Part shown: in pieces, positions 1 through 8,210 of the stretch
How positions within the stretch are numbered: position 1 is the stretch's first letter
Layout of the letters: the number at the start of each line of letters is the position of its first letter
Assembly: GCF_003003885.1 (NCBI RefSeq)
Contig: NZ_PVWN01000022.1
Location: forward strand, 1 to 64,000
Length of the DNA stretch: 64,000 nucleotides
Direction of reading: 5' to 3'
DNA from: Chlorogloea sp. CCALA 695
Lineage (GTDB): Bacteria > Cyanobacteriota > Cyanobacteriia > Cyanobacteriales > Chroococcidiopsidaceae
Translations under genes and position numbers: made by a program
Notes under the pieces: generated by a model
Database searches by the model: none
What the model saw: the letters and a program-made list of their open reading frames with translations, nothing else
Told to the model about the DNA's origin: nothing

Positions 1-115
1 GTTTCATCATTGTGGTCTGTTTTTCAGCCCTATTAAATAGCTCTTTTTGTGGCTGGTTTGATCGCAAATTGCTGTAAGTGCGCTTAAATTGATAAACCTT
101 TTGTATAAGTTCGTT

Positions 116-1570
116 TTATTGTTTTGATTTCAACAATTGCACTATAGCTTTGTAACCATTAAATTCTGCCAATGCCAAAGCTGTGTAACCACCGCGATTT
201 TTTAGGTATAGATCAGCTTTAGCAATCACTAGCAATTGCACCGCTTGAAAGTCACCTCTTGAAGCTGCCCACATCAAAGCTGTAGCTTGAGACCCATCTT
301 GTAAATTTACATCGGTCTTTGGTGCTAATATCTGCATTACTTCTAGGCGATCGCACTCTGCGGCTTTAATTAAAGCCGTCTTGCCATCTTGAGCTTGGAG
401 GTTAGGATCGGCTCCAAAATAGAGTAACGTCTGTACAGTAGCGCGATTTCCTTGGGCGGCGGCGATGTTTAACAGGGGTTCGTCTAGAGCTTCGCCCTGA
501 TTAGCTCCGTGACTCAACAGCGCGGCAACAATTTCGCTGTGACCTTGCAACACCGCTAGGAGTAAAGGTGAATCGCCTAGCTGATTGGTTAATAAGGGAT
601 TAGCACCACGCTCTAGTAAAATTTGTGCAACTTCAAGATAGCCTTCAACGGCGGCAAGATGTAGGGCTGTATCCCCATTAATGTCTTGGGCATTGATGTC
701 AGCACCGCTAAGGATTAAGACCATCGCCAGGGAGCTATAACCCCCTGCTACTGCCACCATTAGAGCCGTTTCCTGGGCTGCGTTTTTTAGGTTTACATCT
801 GCTCCATGCTCTAGCAATATTTGGACAATTTCTAAATTGCCCAAGTCGCAACTATGTATTAAAGCTGTTTCTCCGTCACTATCGGTAAGATTAGCATCGG
901 CTCCCTTAGTCAACAATAATGTCACTACCGAGGAAGACGAGACAGCTTGCATCAAAGCTGTTCTTCCCTCTAAGTTCTGATTATTTACGGCGGCTCCATA
1001 CTCCAACAATACCTGTACTATTGGGCTGTGACCTTGGGCGGAAGCAAGCATTAAAGCTGTTTCGCCATTTTTAGTCGAGTTTATAGCCGCACCCGCTACT
1101 AGCAGCGATCGCGCTATTTCAGTATGACCTTGCTGAACAGCTACGATTAGAGCTGTATCCTCGTCTTGATCTTTGATTTCAATATCTGCCCCAGCACCTA
1201 AAAGCAGCCCCAAAACTTCAAGATCGTTTTTTAACGCCGCAACCATTAACGCTGTACTACCATCGTCATTTTGAGCATTGACCTCCGCCCCGTGACGGAT
1301 CAAAATTTGGGCAACGTCAATTTGATGATTTGCCGCCGCTAACATTAAAGCCGTGATGCCGAATTTACGGCGGGCGTTGAGGTCTGCTCCACTCTCAATT
1401 AGCAGGCGGACAATTTCGTTATAGCCAGCAATAGTGGCATACATTAAAGCCGTAGTGCGACTTTTTGTTGAAACATTAACATCTGTACCCGCCGTTATTA
1501 GCGCCTGTACTTGCTGAATATCTCCACTTTTTGCCGCTTTAATCAACAAAACATCCTGATTATAAGCCAT
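116..1570 (-). CDS. Ankyrin-repeat protein
   Basis: The 484-residue product is built almost entirely of about fourteen ankyrin repeats of ~33 residues. The recurring pattern is TALMxAA, then xIVxxLLxxGADxN. The first repeat begins at once after the start (LLIKAAKSGD), and the last helix runs to the C-terminus. I see no signal peptide, membrane segment or enzyme domain, so it is probably a cytosolic protein-binding scaffold; its partner is unknown. It is monocistronic here, with no gene immediately upstream. The repeats are divergent at DNA level, so this is an old array and not a fresh amplification. Confidence 0.93.
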   Translation of the reverse strand: MAYNQDVLLIKAAKSGDIQQVQALITAGTDVNVSTKSRTTALMYATIAGYNEIVRLLIESGADLNARRKFGITALMLAAANHQIDVAQILIRHGAEVNAQNDDGSTALMVAALKNDLEVLGLLLGAGADIEIKDQDEDTALIVAVQQGHTEIARSLLVAGAAINSTKNGETALMLASAQGHSPIVQVLLEYGAAVNNQNLEGRTALMQAVSSSSVVTLLLTKGADANLTDSDGETALIHSCDLGNLEIVQILLEHGADVNLKNAAQETALMVAVAGGYSSLAMVLILSGADINAQDINGDTALHLAAVEGYLEVAQILLERGANPLLTNQLGDSPLLLAVLQGHSEIVAALLSHGANQGEALDEPLLNIAAAQGNRATVQTLLYFGADPNLQAQDGKTALIKAAECDRLEVMQILAPKTDVNLQDGSQATALMWAASRGDFQAVQLLVIAKADLYLKNRGGYTALALAEFNGYKAIVQLLKSKQ

Positions 1571-1886
1571 CGCCTATTTAGCACCCTGCCAGATTAATGC
1601 TAAAAATTATACTTGATAGCTTCCTATCTATTATCAGTTTCGGGCTTATTTGCCCAAGGAGTTGTCTGGAGGAAAAAATTTAACCAACATTGGTCAATTG
1701 TTTCGCCTTCAAGGGTTAAAATCAAAAACCAAAAAGTCACTACGGAGAAATCTTGAGGTTTCTATCCCAGCAATGGCTTTAATTATTACCAATCTTCCAC
1801 CAGATAGATTTAGAACTAAGTATAAAAAGACAAAATAGTGTTTATAAATCTTCATAAAAATATTATGTCCTGCAATCAAAAGTGCG
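1571..1886. other. Intergenic stretch, no gene seen
   Basis: This AT-rich gap of 316 bases lies between two divergent genes. A 62-codon reading frame with a TTG start (1650-1838) has a basic, low-information product that resembles no family I know, and it has no convincing ribosome-binding site. I treat the gap as promoter space for the ankyrin gene and the glycosyltransferase. Confidence 0.5.
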
Positions 1887-3209
1887 ATGGGAGATGAGCG
1901 CTTAGAATTATTTGCCGACTTAGCAAGTAATTCATTCCGGCAATCTCTACCGCCTCTAGTTTCAAAACTGCCCCTAGCTCAATGCGAAATCTGCGTCATT
2001 GTCCCCGTTCGGAATGAAGCGGAAACTTTAGAAGCCACTCTTAAAGCCCTAACCTACCAAATTGACTTGAAGGGAAAGAAACTCGACTGGCAGCGCTACG
2101 AAGTTATTTTATTAGCAAATAACTGTAGCGATAATTCCGCAGAGGTTGCCCGTTGTTTTGCTAGGTTGCACCCCGAATTAGTTTTGCACGTAGTCGAATT
2201 AACTTTACCTCCGGCAGAGGCTTACATTGGCAGAGTACGGCAAATTTTGATGGATGAGGCTTATCGCCGTTTGATTTATTTGGGGCGTGAGCAAGGCATA
2301 ATTGCTTCAACAGATGGCGATTCGCAAGTTACACCAACTTGGATTGCGGCTAACACCGCCGAAATTGCGGCGGGTGCGGATGCAGTAGGTGGAAGAATTT
2401 ATACAACCAAGAGCGATCGCGCTACTTTAAATCCTTACGCCAAAGCTTGTTATTTGCGCGAGGTGGGGTATCGATCGCTGATTGCCGAATTAGAAGATTA
2501 CATTGACCCCGACAAGTGTGATCGCTTTCCGCGCCATTATCAACATTATGGAGCCAGCCTCGCTGTAACTGCCCAGATGTACAACCGAGCAGGAGGCTTA
2601 CCCGCCGTCCGTACGCCGGAAGATGTAGCTTTTTATCAGGCTCTATTGCGGGTAAATGCGCGTTTTCGTCATAGTCCTTTAGTAAAAGTAGTGACTTCGG
2701 CAAGGCAAACTGGACGCGCCGCTTTGGGGTTGTCAAATCAATTAAATGAATGGGCATTGATGGGCATTGATGAGCAGCCTTATTTAGTAGAACCTGCAAA
2801 GGCAATCGCGCTTCGGTTGCAAGTACGTCACCAATTGCGAATACTTTGGGCGGGAATTTTGGACGGGTATCAGCCGGATATTACTCCTATCGCTGCCGAT
2901 TTGGGCATAAATGTGCAGTGGTTAGCACAAGCATTGACCAAACCTTATACTTTTGGATTATTGTTTGAAAAGATTGAGCAACGTCAGCAACAAGAAGGGA
3001 TTTGGACGCAACGTTGGCAAAAGGTAGAGATTAGACAAGCGATCGCCCAATTAAGACTGTACCTTGATAAGCTGCGTAAACAGGGCGATCGCGCGATCGC
3101 CCTTAAGTTGCCTAGTTATTCAGTGGGGAGTTTGATTAATTTACAGATTGAACCTGTAAAGCCTAGGGAGTGTCAAAGTACAATCAATACTAAATCGTCA
3201 ATTTGTTAG
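1887..3209 (+). CDS. Family 2 glycosyltransferase
   Basis: The 440-residue protein has a GT-A fold. The nucleotide-binding start is VIVPVRNEAETL (about residues 33-45), and the metal-binding D-x-D region is STDGDSQ (about 140). A conserved middle segment follows: RHYQHYGASLAVTA, AGGLP, then a PED triad. This segment matches, from memory, the glycosyltransferase that travels with an acyl-CoA-dehydrogenase-like gene, a PIG-L deacetylase and a NodS-like methyltransferase in proteobacteria. Those three partners lie 1.2 kb downstream on the other strand. There is no membrane segment, so it probably acts in the cytosol on a nucleotide sugar. Acceptor and product are unknown. Confidence 0.88.
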   Translation: MGDERLELFADLASNSFRQSLPPLVSKLPLAQCEICVIVPVRNEAETLEATLKALTYQIDLKGKKLDWQRYEVILLANNCSDNSAEVARCFARLHPELVLHVVELTLPPAEAYIGRVRQILMDEAYRRLIYLGREQGIIASTDGDSQVTPTWIAANTAEIAAGADAVGGRIYTTKSDRATLNPYAKACYLREVGYRSLIAELEDYIDPDKCDRFPRHYQHYGASLAVTAQMYNRAGGLPAVRTPEDVAFYQALLRVNARFRHSPLVKVVTSARQTGRAALGLSNQLNEWALMGIDEQPYLVEPAKAIALRLQVRHQLRILWAGILDGYQPDITPIAADLGINVQWLAQALTKPYTFGLLFEKIEQRQQQEGIWTQRWQKVEIRQAIAQLRLYLDKLRKQGDRAIALKLPSYSVGSLINLQIEPVKPRECQSTINTKSSIC

Positions 3210-3218
3210 GTGTCTGCA

Positions 3219-3800
3219 ATGACGGCAATTACTCTTAACCTCAAGCCTTTTGTAGAACTAAGTGATGACCAGTTTTACCAACTATGCCTCAACCATCGGG
3301 AATTAAAATTTGAACGTACAGCCGCCGGGGAGTTGGTAATTATGTCACCAGTGGGAGGCGTTGGAGGAAGCCGAGAGGCTGACTTAATAGCCGATTTAGT
3401 GTATTGGAACAGGCATTCACAACTCGGCGGTAAGGTTTTTAGTTCTTCAACTTGCTTTAAACTCCCCGATGGTAGCGATCGCTCTCCCGATGCAGCCTGG
3501 ATTACCAAAGAAAATTGGAATCGACTTACAACAGAGCAGCAGCATAAATTTCCGCCAATTTGTCCTGATTTTGTAATTGAGTTGCGCTCAAAAAGTGATG
3601 CGATCGCACCATTACAGCAAAAAATGCAGGAGTATATTAATAATGGTTTGCGTTTGGGGTGGTTAATTAATCCTCAAGACCGACAAGTGGAAATATGTAC
3701 AGCTAATCAATCTAAGCGGGTTATAGACTGTCCCCAACAGATTGATGGAGCGGATATTTTGCCAGGTTTTGTACTTAATCTCTCGTTTTTGTGGGACTAA
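3219..3800 (+). CDS. Uma2 family (DUF820) endonuclease-like protein
   Basis: This is a protein of about 193 residues of the Uma2 family, a PD-(D/E)xK nuclease-like fold that is abundant in cyanobacteria. Supporting motifs are ELVIMSPVGG near residue 45, the acidic PDAAW segment, and PDFVIELRS followed by QKMQEYINNG and GWLINP. I chose ATG 3219 over the in-frame GTG 3210 because family members usually start MTAIT. The gene starts within ten bases of the glycosyltransferase stop, so the two may be cotranscribed. The function of this family is not established. It converges with a second Uma2 gene. Confidence 0.88.
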   Translation: MTAITLNLKPFVELSDDQFYQLCLNHRELKFERTAAGELVIMSPVGGVGGSREADLIADLVYWNRHSQLGGKVFSSSTCFKLPDGSDRSPDAAWITKENWNRLTTEQQHKFPPICPDFVIELRSKSDAIAPLQQKMQEYINNGLRLGWLINPQDRQVEICTANQSKRVIDCPQQIDGADILPGFVLNLSFLWD

Positions 3801-3805
3801 AAATG

Positions 3806-4369
3806 TCAATTTAGAAGCAAGTTAAACAACTCTCCTACTGTAAGCTTAAAATCTTGGGCAAATTCAGGTACTGGTAAACGTACATCTAACCCGTCAAAAA
3901 CTGTTGTTCGTCTATCTGGTAAATAAACAAACACCGATTGCTCTTGAGGATCTATCAACCAACCCATTTGAGTTTGGTAATTGAGACAATGGAGAATATT
4001 TTTAGTAACTTTCGTTTGACTTTGATCGGGGGAAAGAATTTCTATTGTCCAATCTGGAGGCTTAGTAAAAATATTAGCAACTCTACCACTTTCCTGACGG
4101 GGAATTTGCTGCCAAGTAAATACGGAAATATCTGGGATAATCGAGCGACTTCCAAAAGTACAACGAAGTTCTGTAAAAGCTCGTGCAATCTGCTTTGGCC
4201 TAGTTACAGCATTAATTGCCGTTGCTAACTCGGTTTGAATCGCGCTATGTTCTCCTTGAGGCATTGGTTTCGGTACAATTTGCCCATTAATATATTCGCT
4301 GGCGGGTTCTGTTTCTTGTAATTGCAGAAACTCGTCTAAAGTTAAGGTTTTAGTCTGTATTTGTACCAT
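3806..4369 (-). CDS. Uma2 family (DUF820) endonuclease-like protein
   Basis: This 187-residue Uma2 protein opens with the common LTLDEFLQLQETEP segment. It continues with PDISVF, PPDWTIEILSPDQS and the closing GWLIDPQEQSV. The putative active-site acidic residues of the fold (the D of PDI and the E of IEILSP) are present. It lies 6 bases downstream of the methyltransferase on the same strand and may be read from that operon. It is clearly different in sequence from the plus-strand Uma2 gene it faces, so the pair is not a recent duplication. Confidence 0.88.
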   Translation of the reverse strand: MVQIQTKTLTLDEFLQLQETEPASEYINGQIVPKPMPQGEHSAIQTELATAINAVTRPKQIARAFTELRCTFGSRSIIPDISVFTWQQIPRQESGRVANIFTKPPDWTIEILSPDQSQTKVTKNILHCLNYQTQMGWLIDPQEQSVFVYLPDRRTTVFDGLDVRLPVPEFAQDFKLTVGELFNLLLN

Positions 4370-4375
4370 TTCGTC

Positions 4376-4969
4376 CTATACTCGCTCAAATAAATCGAGC
4401 CGATATTGTTCTTCTTTTTGCCCTAATAAATGCCGTAATTTAGTAGGAGCAAGTTCAAAAAACGAGTCGTGAACTTCATCGCCACTTAAAGGATAATCAC
4501 AAGCGTAGAGCGTCCAATGAACTAAAAGCAAATGTCCGCCCAGTTCTAAATGTTCTAATATTAACTGTTGGGCTTTTTTCAAGTCTTGCCAACTCCAGTA
4601 ATAGCCAACCTCCGAAACTAGCGTTAAATCGAACATTTGAGCGGGGAATTGCTCTGGTACAGACATAATCTCAAAACTTACTTGAGTTAAATTCTGACAG
4701 CGCTCGATTGCTTGCTGTTGGGCTAATTTTGATACGTCAATAGAGAGCAAAGCGTCGCAACGCTGGGCGAGTTTCTGAGTTAATACACCAATAGATCCGC
4801 CAATTTCAAAAGCCGAGCGATAGTGTTTTTTAGGTAAAGCGGCAACTGTGGCAGCATATTTGTTAGCTTCGTACTCGCTACTCTCAAATTTCCAAGGGTC
4901 TGGATCGCTACTATAAAGTTTGTCAAAGTAGCTAGGAGGTAAAGAGTTAGGTTGCGATTCGTTCATCAT
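4376..4969 (-). CDS. NodS-like SAM-dependent methyltransferase
   Basis: The 197-residue protein belongs to the NodS-like class I methyltransferases. The N-terminal signature is YFDKLYSSDPDPWKF followed by SEYEANKYA. The SAM-binding motif I is AFEIGGSIGVLT, and the acidic ribose contact is LSIDVS. NodS in rhizobia N-methylates a deacetylated glucosamine. Here the gene overlaps the 3' end of a PIG-L deacetylase by 23 bases, which fits methylation of an amine freed by that enzyme; this is inference. The usual Cys of EIGCSIG is Gly here. It is the third gene of a tightly overlapping operon. Confidence 0.88.
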   Translation of the reverse strand: MMNESQPNSLPPSYFDKLYSSDPDPWKFESSEYEANKYAATVAALPKKHYRSAFEIGGSIGVLTQKLAQRCDALLSIDVSKLAQQQAIERCQNLTQVSFEIMSVPEQFPAQMFDLTLVSEVGYYWSWQDLKKAQQLILEHLELGGHLLLVHWTLYACDYPLSGDEVHDSFFELAPTKLRHLLGQKEEQYRLDLFERV

Positions 4970-5678
4970 ATTCCTCTAAATACACTTCTACAGGGCGGTT
5001 AAAATTTGCTAACATTTCCGGTGTTAGTCGAAACCCCTGGGGGTCATCATCAATTAAATTAGTAATTTGAGAACGATAGGATGCGATCGCCTGTTGTTTC
5101 AATTCCACCACCGAACTAATATCTAATTGCCAGCTAGTAAGCTTGTTATTATCCCAGTTTGTACTTTGGGAGTCATCCCAATCCCAGATGGGATACTCTA
5201 GCAAACGTGGAGTCATATTTAAGCTAGTTAAAGCCTTACTAACTAACTGAAAACTGGCACGATGATCGGGGTGAGGATCGTAGCGCAGAGGTAAAAATAC
5301 AATTTCTGGGGTAATTTGCGCTAAATAGCTACTAATATCGGCATTTTGGCTAGAAACAGAGCCGTCTTGTAAACGGAGAAACTTAATCGCCGTTGCTTCA
5401 ACTCCCAATATTGCTAAAGCTGAGATTGTCTCACTTTCGCGTAGTTCTTGCAGCGCTAGGCGCGGATATTTTCGGGAATTGGGATGAGATAATGTACCGT
5501 CGCTAATTACCAGTACGCGCACATCACAGCCTATAGAGCGTAACAAGGCGATCGCTCCTCCACAGCCTAAAGTCTCATCATCGGGGTGGGGTGCAACAAT
5601 TAGCGCCTTAGCAACAGCAATTTCTGCTACTGCAATCAATGGTAATTCTGGACTTGTTAAGAGAAGTCGGGCAACCAT
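4947..5678 (-). CDS. PIG-L/LmbE family deacetylase
   Basis: This 243-residue zinc-dependent deacetylase has the LmbE/PIG-L signature APHPDDETLGCGG at about residues 30-42, where His and Asp are zinc ligands or the catalytic base. The third ligand motif is PHPDHRAS at about 159-166. Family members remove the acetyl group from GlcNAc-containing substrates. It overlaps the dehydrogenase-like gene by 22 bases upstream and the methyltransferase by 23 bases downstream, so the three are translationally coupled. I recall that PIG-L and the NodS-type methyltransferase are fused in some bacteria, which supports consecutive steps. Confidence 0.92.
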   Translation of the reverse strand: MVARLLLTSPELPLIAVAEIAVAKALIVAPHPDDETLGCGGAIALLRSIGCDVRVLVISDGTLSHPNSRKYPRLALQELRESETISALAILGVEATAIKFLRLQDGSVSSQNADISSYLAQITPEIVFLPLRYDPHPDHRASFQLVSKALTSLNMTPRLLEYPIWDWDDSQSTNWDNNKLTSWQLDISSVVELKQQAIASYRSQITNLIDDDPQGFRLTPEMLANFNRPVEVYLEEYDERIAT

Positions 5679-6847
5679 AGGGAATTAACCGGGGTAGTTT
5701 CTGTGATGGCGTACTTACCAGCGCTTCCCAAGGCTGCATCAAAAGCAGGTTGGCGCAGATATAAACTTAAATCGCGGATAATGCGCTCCATCGGATAAGG
5801 AGGTAGTAAGCCACGAGTACCAACAATTCGTTCGCATAATTGCATCGCATCCATACAAATTTGCTCAATCGCTGTTCGTACCATATTGGTATAAGCTACT
5901 AACTTTTCTACTTGGGGATGGTCAATATTAGGATAGCCGCCAAAAATCGGTGCGTAGAGCGCAACTAAGTCCGCCGCACCCCGTAGCCAAAGATTCCCGC
6001 TTTCAATTGCGATCGCCATTTTACCAATTCGGGCTTGTTGATGCGCGTCTTCCGTCCTATTTAGCTCGTGCAAATACTGCCGCGTCGCGTCAAATAATGC
6101 CTCTGCTCCCCCCAACTGCACGGCGGCAAATCTAATTACTCCCGCCGTCAACCAAGGTTGCCGATAATAATCTCCTGGTTTACCAATCAACCACTTAGCA
6201 TCTAATTCTACGCCGCTAAAATCTACTTTATAACTAGCCGTTGCCCGCATTCCCATCGGTTGCCACCACGCCGGATCGCTAACTGTCGCTACTTCTTCCA
6301 TCGGCACAATACACATTTGCCACGTGCCATCACTCAGCGCTCCATTGACAAAAGGGCGCTCGACGTATCCGGAGCCGGAAGCAAAGGTTTTCGAGCCTTC
6401 TAGCCTGTATCGTCCATCGCTGAGAGGGATAATTTTTACACCGTCTTCCGCTTCCGCATTCCATACCCCAAAGATTTTTTGGTCGCGCGCATCTGCTGCT
6501 AATTCCTCAATTTGTTCTTTTGTCCCAAAACTCTGCACCAGTTGTAAGGCGTTAACGTGTCCTTCATAAATCCGTCCTACCGCTAAATTACCGCTCCCGA
6601 TTTGCTTAAGCAACATCAGCGTTTCGTAAATGGTACTTGCGTCTATTCCTGCACCCCATCCACCTAAATGTTGTTGCAGTGGCGCGTCTAGCAAGCCACC
6701 ATTAGCAATTAATTCAAATTCCTGCACTGGAAAAGCGCCTAGGCGATCAATAAACGCAGCATTATTTGCACAATAAGCCGCTATTTCTTTAGCTTTAGCT
6801 AGGTGGCTAATAGCTGTACAGCTAACTTTTGACTTCGTGCTATACAA
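5657..6847 (-). CDS. Acyl-CoA-dehydrogenase-fold flavoprotein
   Basis: This 396-residue protein has the acyl-CoA dehydrogenase layout. It has an N-terminal helical domain, a middle beta domain with GVWNAEAEDG and the GSKTFASGSGYV segment typical of flavin contact, and a C-terminal helical bundle ending IIRDLSLYLRQPAFDAA. The usual YEGT-like segment carrying the catalytic Glu is not visible, and the RQP-D ending is closer to DszC or nitrososynthase-type flavin monooxygenases. Beta-oxidation is therefore unlikely. Oxidation of an amino sugar or of another amine-bearing intermediate is possible. It is the first gene of the operon with the PIG-L deacetylase and the methyltransferase. Confidence 0.82.
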   Translation of the reverse strand: MYSTKSKVSCTAISHLAKAKEIAAYCANNAAFIDRLGAFPVQEFELIANGGLLDAPLQQHLGGWGAGIDASTIYETLMLLKQIGSGNLAVGRIYEGHVNALQLVQSFGTKEQIEELAADARDQKIFGVWNAEAEDGVKIIPLSDGRYRLEGSKTFASGSGYVERPFVNGALSDGTWQMCIVPMEEVATVSDPAWWQPMGMRATASYKVDFSGVELDAKWLIGKPGDYYRQPWLTAGVIRFAAVQLGGAEALFDATRQYLHELNRTEDAHQQARIGKMAIAIESGNLWLRGAADLVALYAPIFGGYPNIDHPQVEKLVAYTNMVRTAIEQICMDAMQLCERIVGTRGLLPPYPMERIIRDLSLYLRQPAFDAALGSAGKYAITETTPVNSLWLPDFS

Positions 6848-7235
6848 TTGAGTGTTGATAGTTCCCCCTTCTGAAACAGCCTTGACAGTACTGCTAAGAA
6901 TAATGACTTAATAGTCTGCTTTAACACCTCTACCTTCTGCGTGATTTGACGGCTCAGTTGAGTTTTTAGCAGATTTTGCCTTCATCTACTTGTATTTATT
7001 TTTTTGCTGTAACTACATAGCCTGTAGTAAGTCACAAATTTAGGCTTTTAGCAGCTAAACCTCCTTGCAGCCTCAGTCCATCATAAATTTGCTATAAAAA
7101 GTGCCGATTTTTACAATGAGCAATAATTAAATCAATAATTATATTAAGCTGACTTTTTTCCGTAGTTTACCGGATTCCCTGCTACTTGTAGAATAGATAA
7201 GCTTAATTAGCAATCAAATTTTTTATTATCAAAAC
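6848..7235. other. Intergenic, divergent promoter space
   Basis: These 388 bases separate a minus-strand operon from a plus-strand gene. The sequence is AT-rich and has no coding frame of interest. It must hold both promoters, but I could not pick a convincing -35/-10 pair. Confidence 0.4.
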
Positions 7236-8111
7236 ATGAATTTACCAACAACTTTCGATTTTGAAGACGATAAATTTAACGCTCCACCATCGCAAGTCAT
7301 TCCTTGGTGTCAACTGATTAATCCCAGGTATGATAACGGTGAAATGCAACCCTATGGATTAGCGATTAAAGTAGACAATGCTGAAGCTGTGGGTTTTACT
7401 CCCGATTCAAACTGGCGAGAAGTTGATTATGCTTTTAGCACGGGAGAAATTCAACAACTATTTATTACTAATACACCACGATTAGTTATTATTCGCCGGG
7501 GGCCATTGTCGCTAAAAAACCGCGAAACTGGAGAAAAAATTGGTACACTTAAAGACCATTACGATGCTTTTTTAACAGACAAAATTAAATTTAAAACCTA
7601 CACGCGCCACCTAATTTATTTAGTTGATAGCAACAAAAAATTTCTGCATAAGTCTCCCTTGCAGTTAACAGTAAATGGTGCAGCCGGAGCAAGTTTTAGC
7701 AAGGCTTATTACGATTACAATAAGCAAAATAGAGAGTTAACTGGATTTTTGGGCGAATTAGAAAAAGCTTACGCTCAGTATCGTCAACAACCAGTTTCCG
7801 CCAAAAGTGGTTTGTTTTACGCTCACGGAATTTTTTGCCCAATAATTGCTTCTGAAGAAAGAGGAAGCGGCGAAAATACGGCTTTAGTTGCGACGACTAC
7901 AGACTATGAACAGCCTACGGTTGATACTTTAAGTAAATACTTAATTGCGGCTGATGTGGAGGAGTCGCAGATAATTACTCAGGCTTTTGAAGAACATAAA
8001 GAGTTTGGTAAAGAAAACATTAAAGTTGAACCTCCTAAAATGGCGATCGCCACCGCTTCTAATTCGTATACTTACGCTGATGACGATGAATTTGATTCTC
8101 CACCCTATTAA
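7236..8111 (+). CDS. Conserved cyanobacterial protein (DUF5895-like)
   Basis: This 291-residue soluble protein has no signal peptide or membrane segment. The segments PWCQLINPRYD, the aromatic GFTPDSNW, and PRLVIIRRGPLSLKNR resemble the DUF5895 family, found in cyanobacteria and often linked to plasmids and phage-like regions; this recognition is from memory. The C-terminal ~40 residues are acidic and probably disordered (YADDDEFDSPPY). Such an acidic tail recalls single-strand-binding and recombination accessory proteins, but that is only an analogy. The function is unknown. The gene stands alone and is followed by a strong hairpin shared with the convergent mltA. Confidence 0.62.
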   Translation: MNLPTTFDFEDDKFNAPPSQVIPWCQLINPRYDNGEMQPYGLAIKVDNAEAVGFTPDSNWREVDYAFSTGEIQQLFITNTPRLVIIRRGPLSLKNRETGEKIGTLKDHYDAFLTDKIKFKTYTRHLIYLVDSNKKFLHKSPLQLTVNGAAGASFSKAYYDYNKQNRELTGFLGELEKAYAQYRQQPVSAKSGLFYAHGIFCPIIASEERGSGENTALVATTTDYEQPTVDTLSKYLIAADVEESQIITQAFEEHKEFGKENIKVEPPKMAIATASNSYTYADDDEFDSPPY

Positions 8112-8158
8112 GCAACGTAGTTAGCTGTTAGTTTTTGCTCGGCTAAGAAAAACAATTA

Positions 8159-8188
8159 CAGCCTGGAATTATTGCTAATTTCAGGCTG
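8159..8188. terminator. Bidirectional hairpin between DUF5895-like gene and mltA
   Basis: CAGCCTGGAATT pairs with AATTTCAGGCTG (seven pairs, one G-T wobble, four more pairs) around a six-base loop. It lies between two convergent genes, with A- and T-rich flanks on both sides, so it probably serves both. Confidence 0.7.
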
Positions 8189-8210
8189 CTTATAAAAAAT
8201 TAAGGCTTTT

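Noticed and set aside
1650-1838. A 62-codon plus-strand frame before the GT2 gene.
   Set aside because: TTG start, no ribosome-binding site, biased low-information composition and no family likeness.
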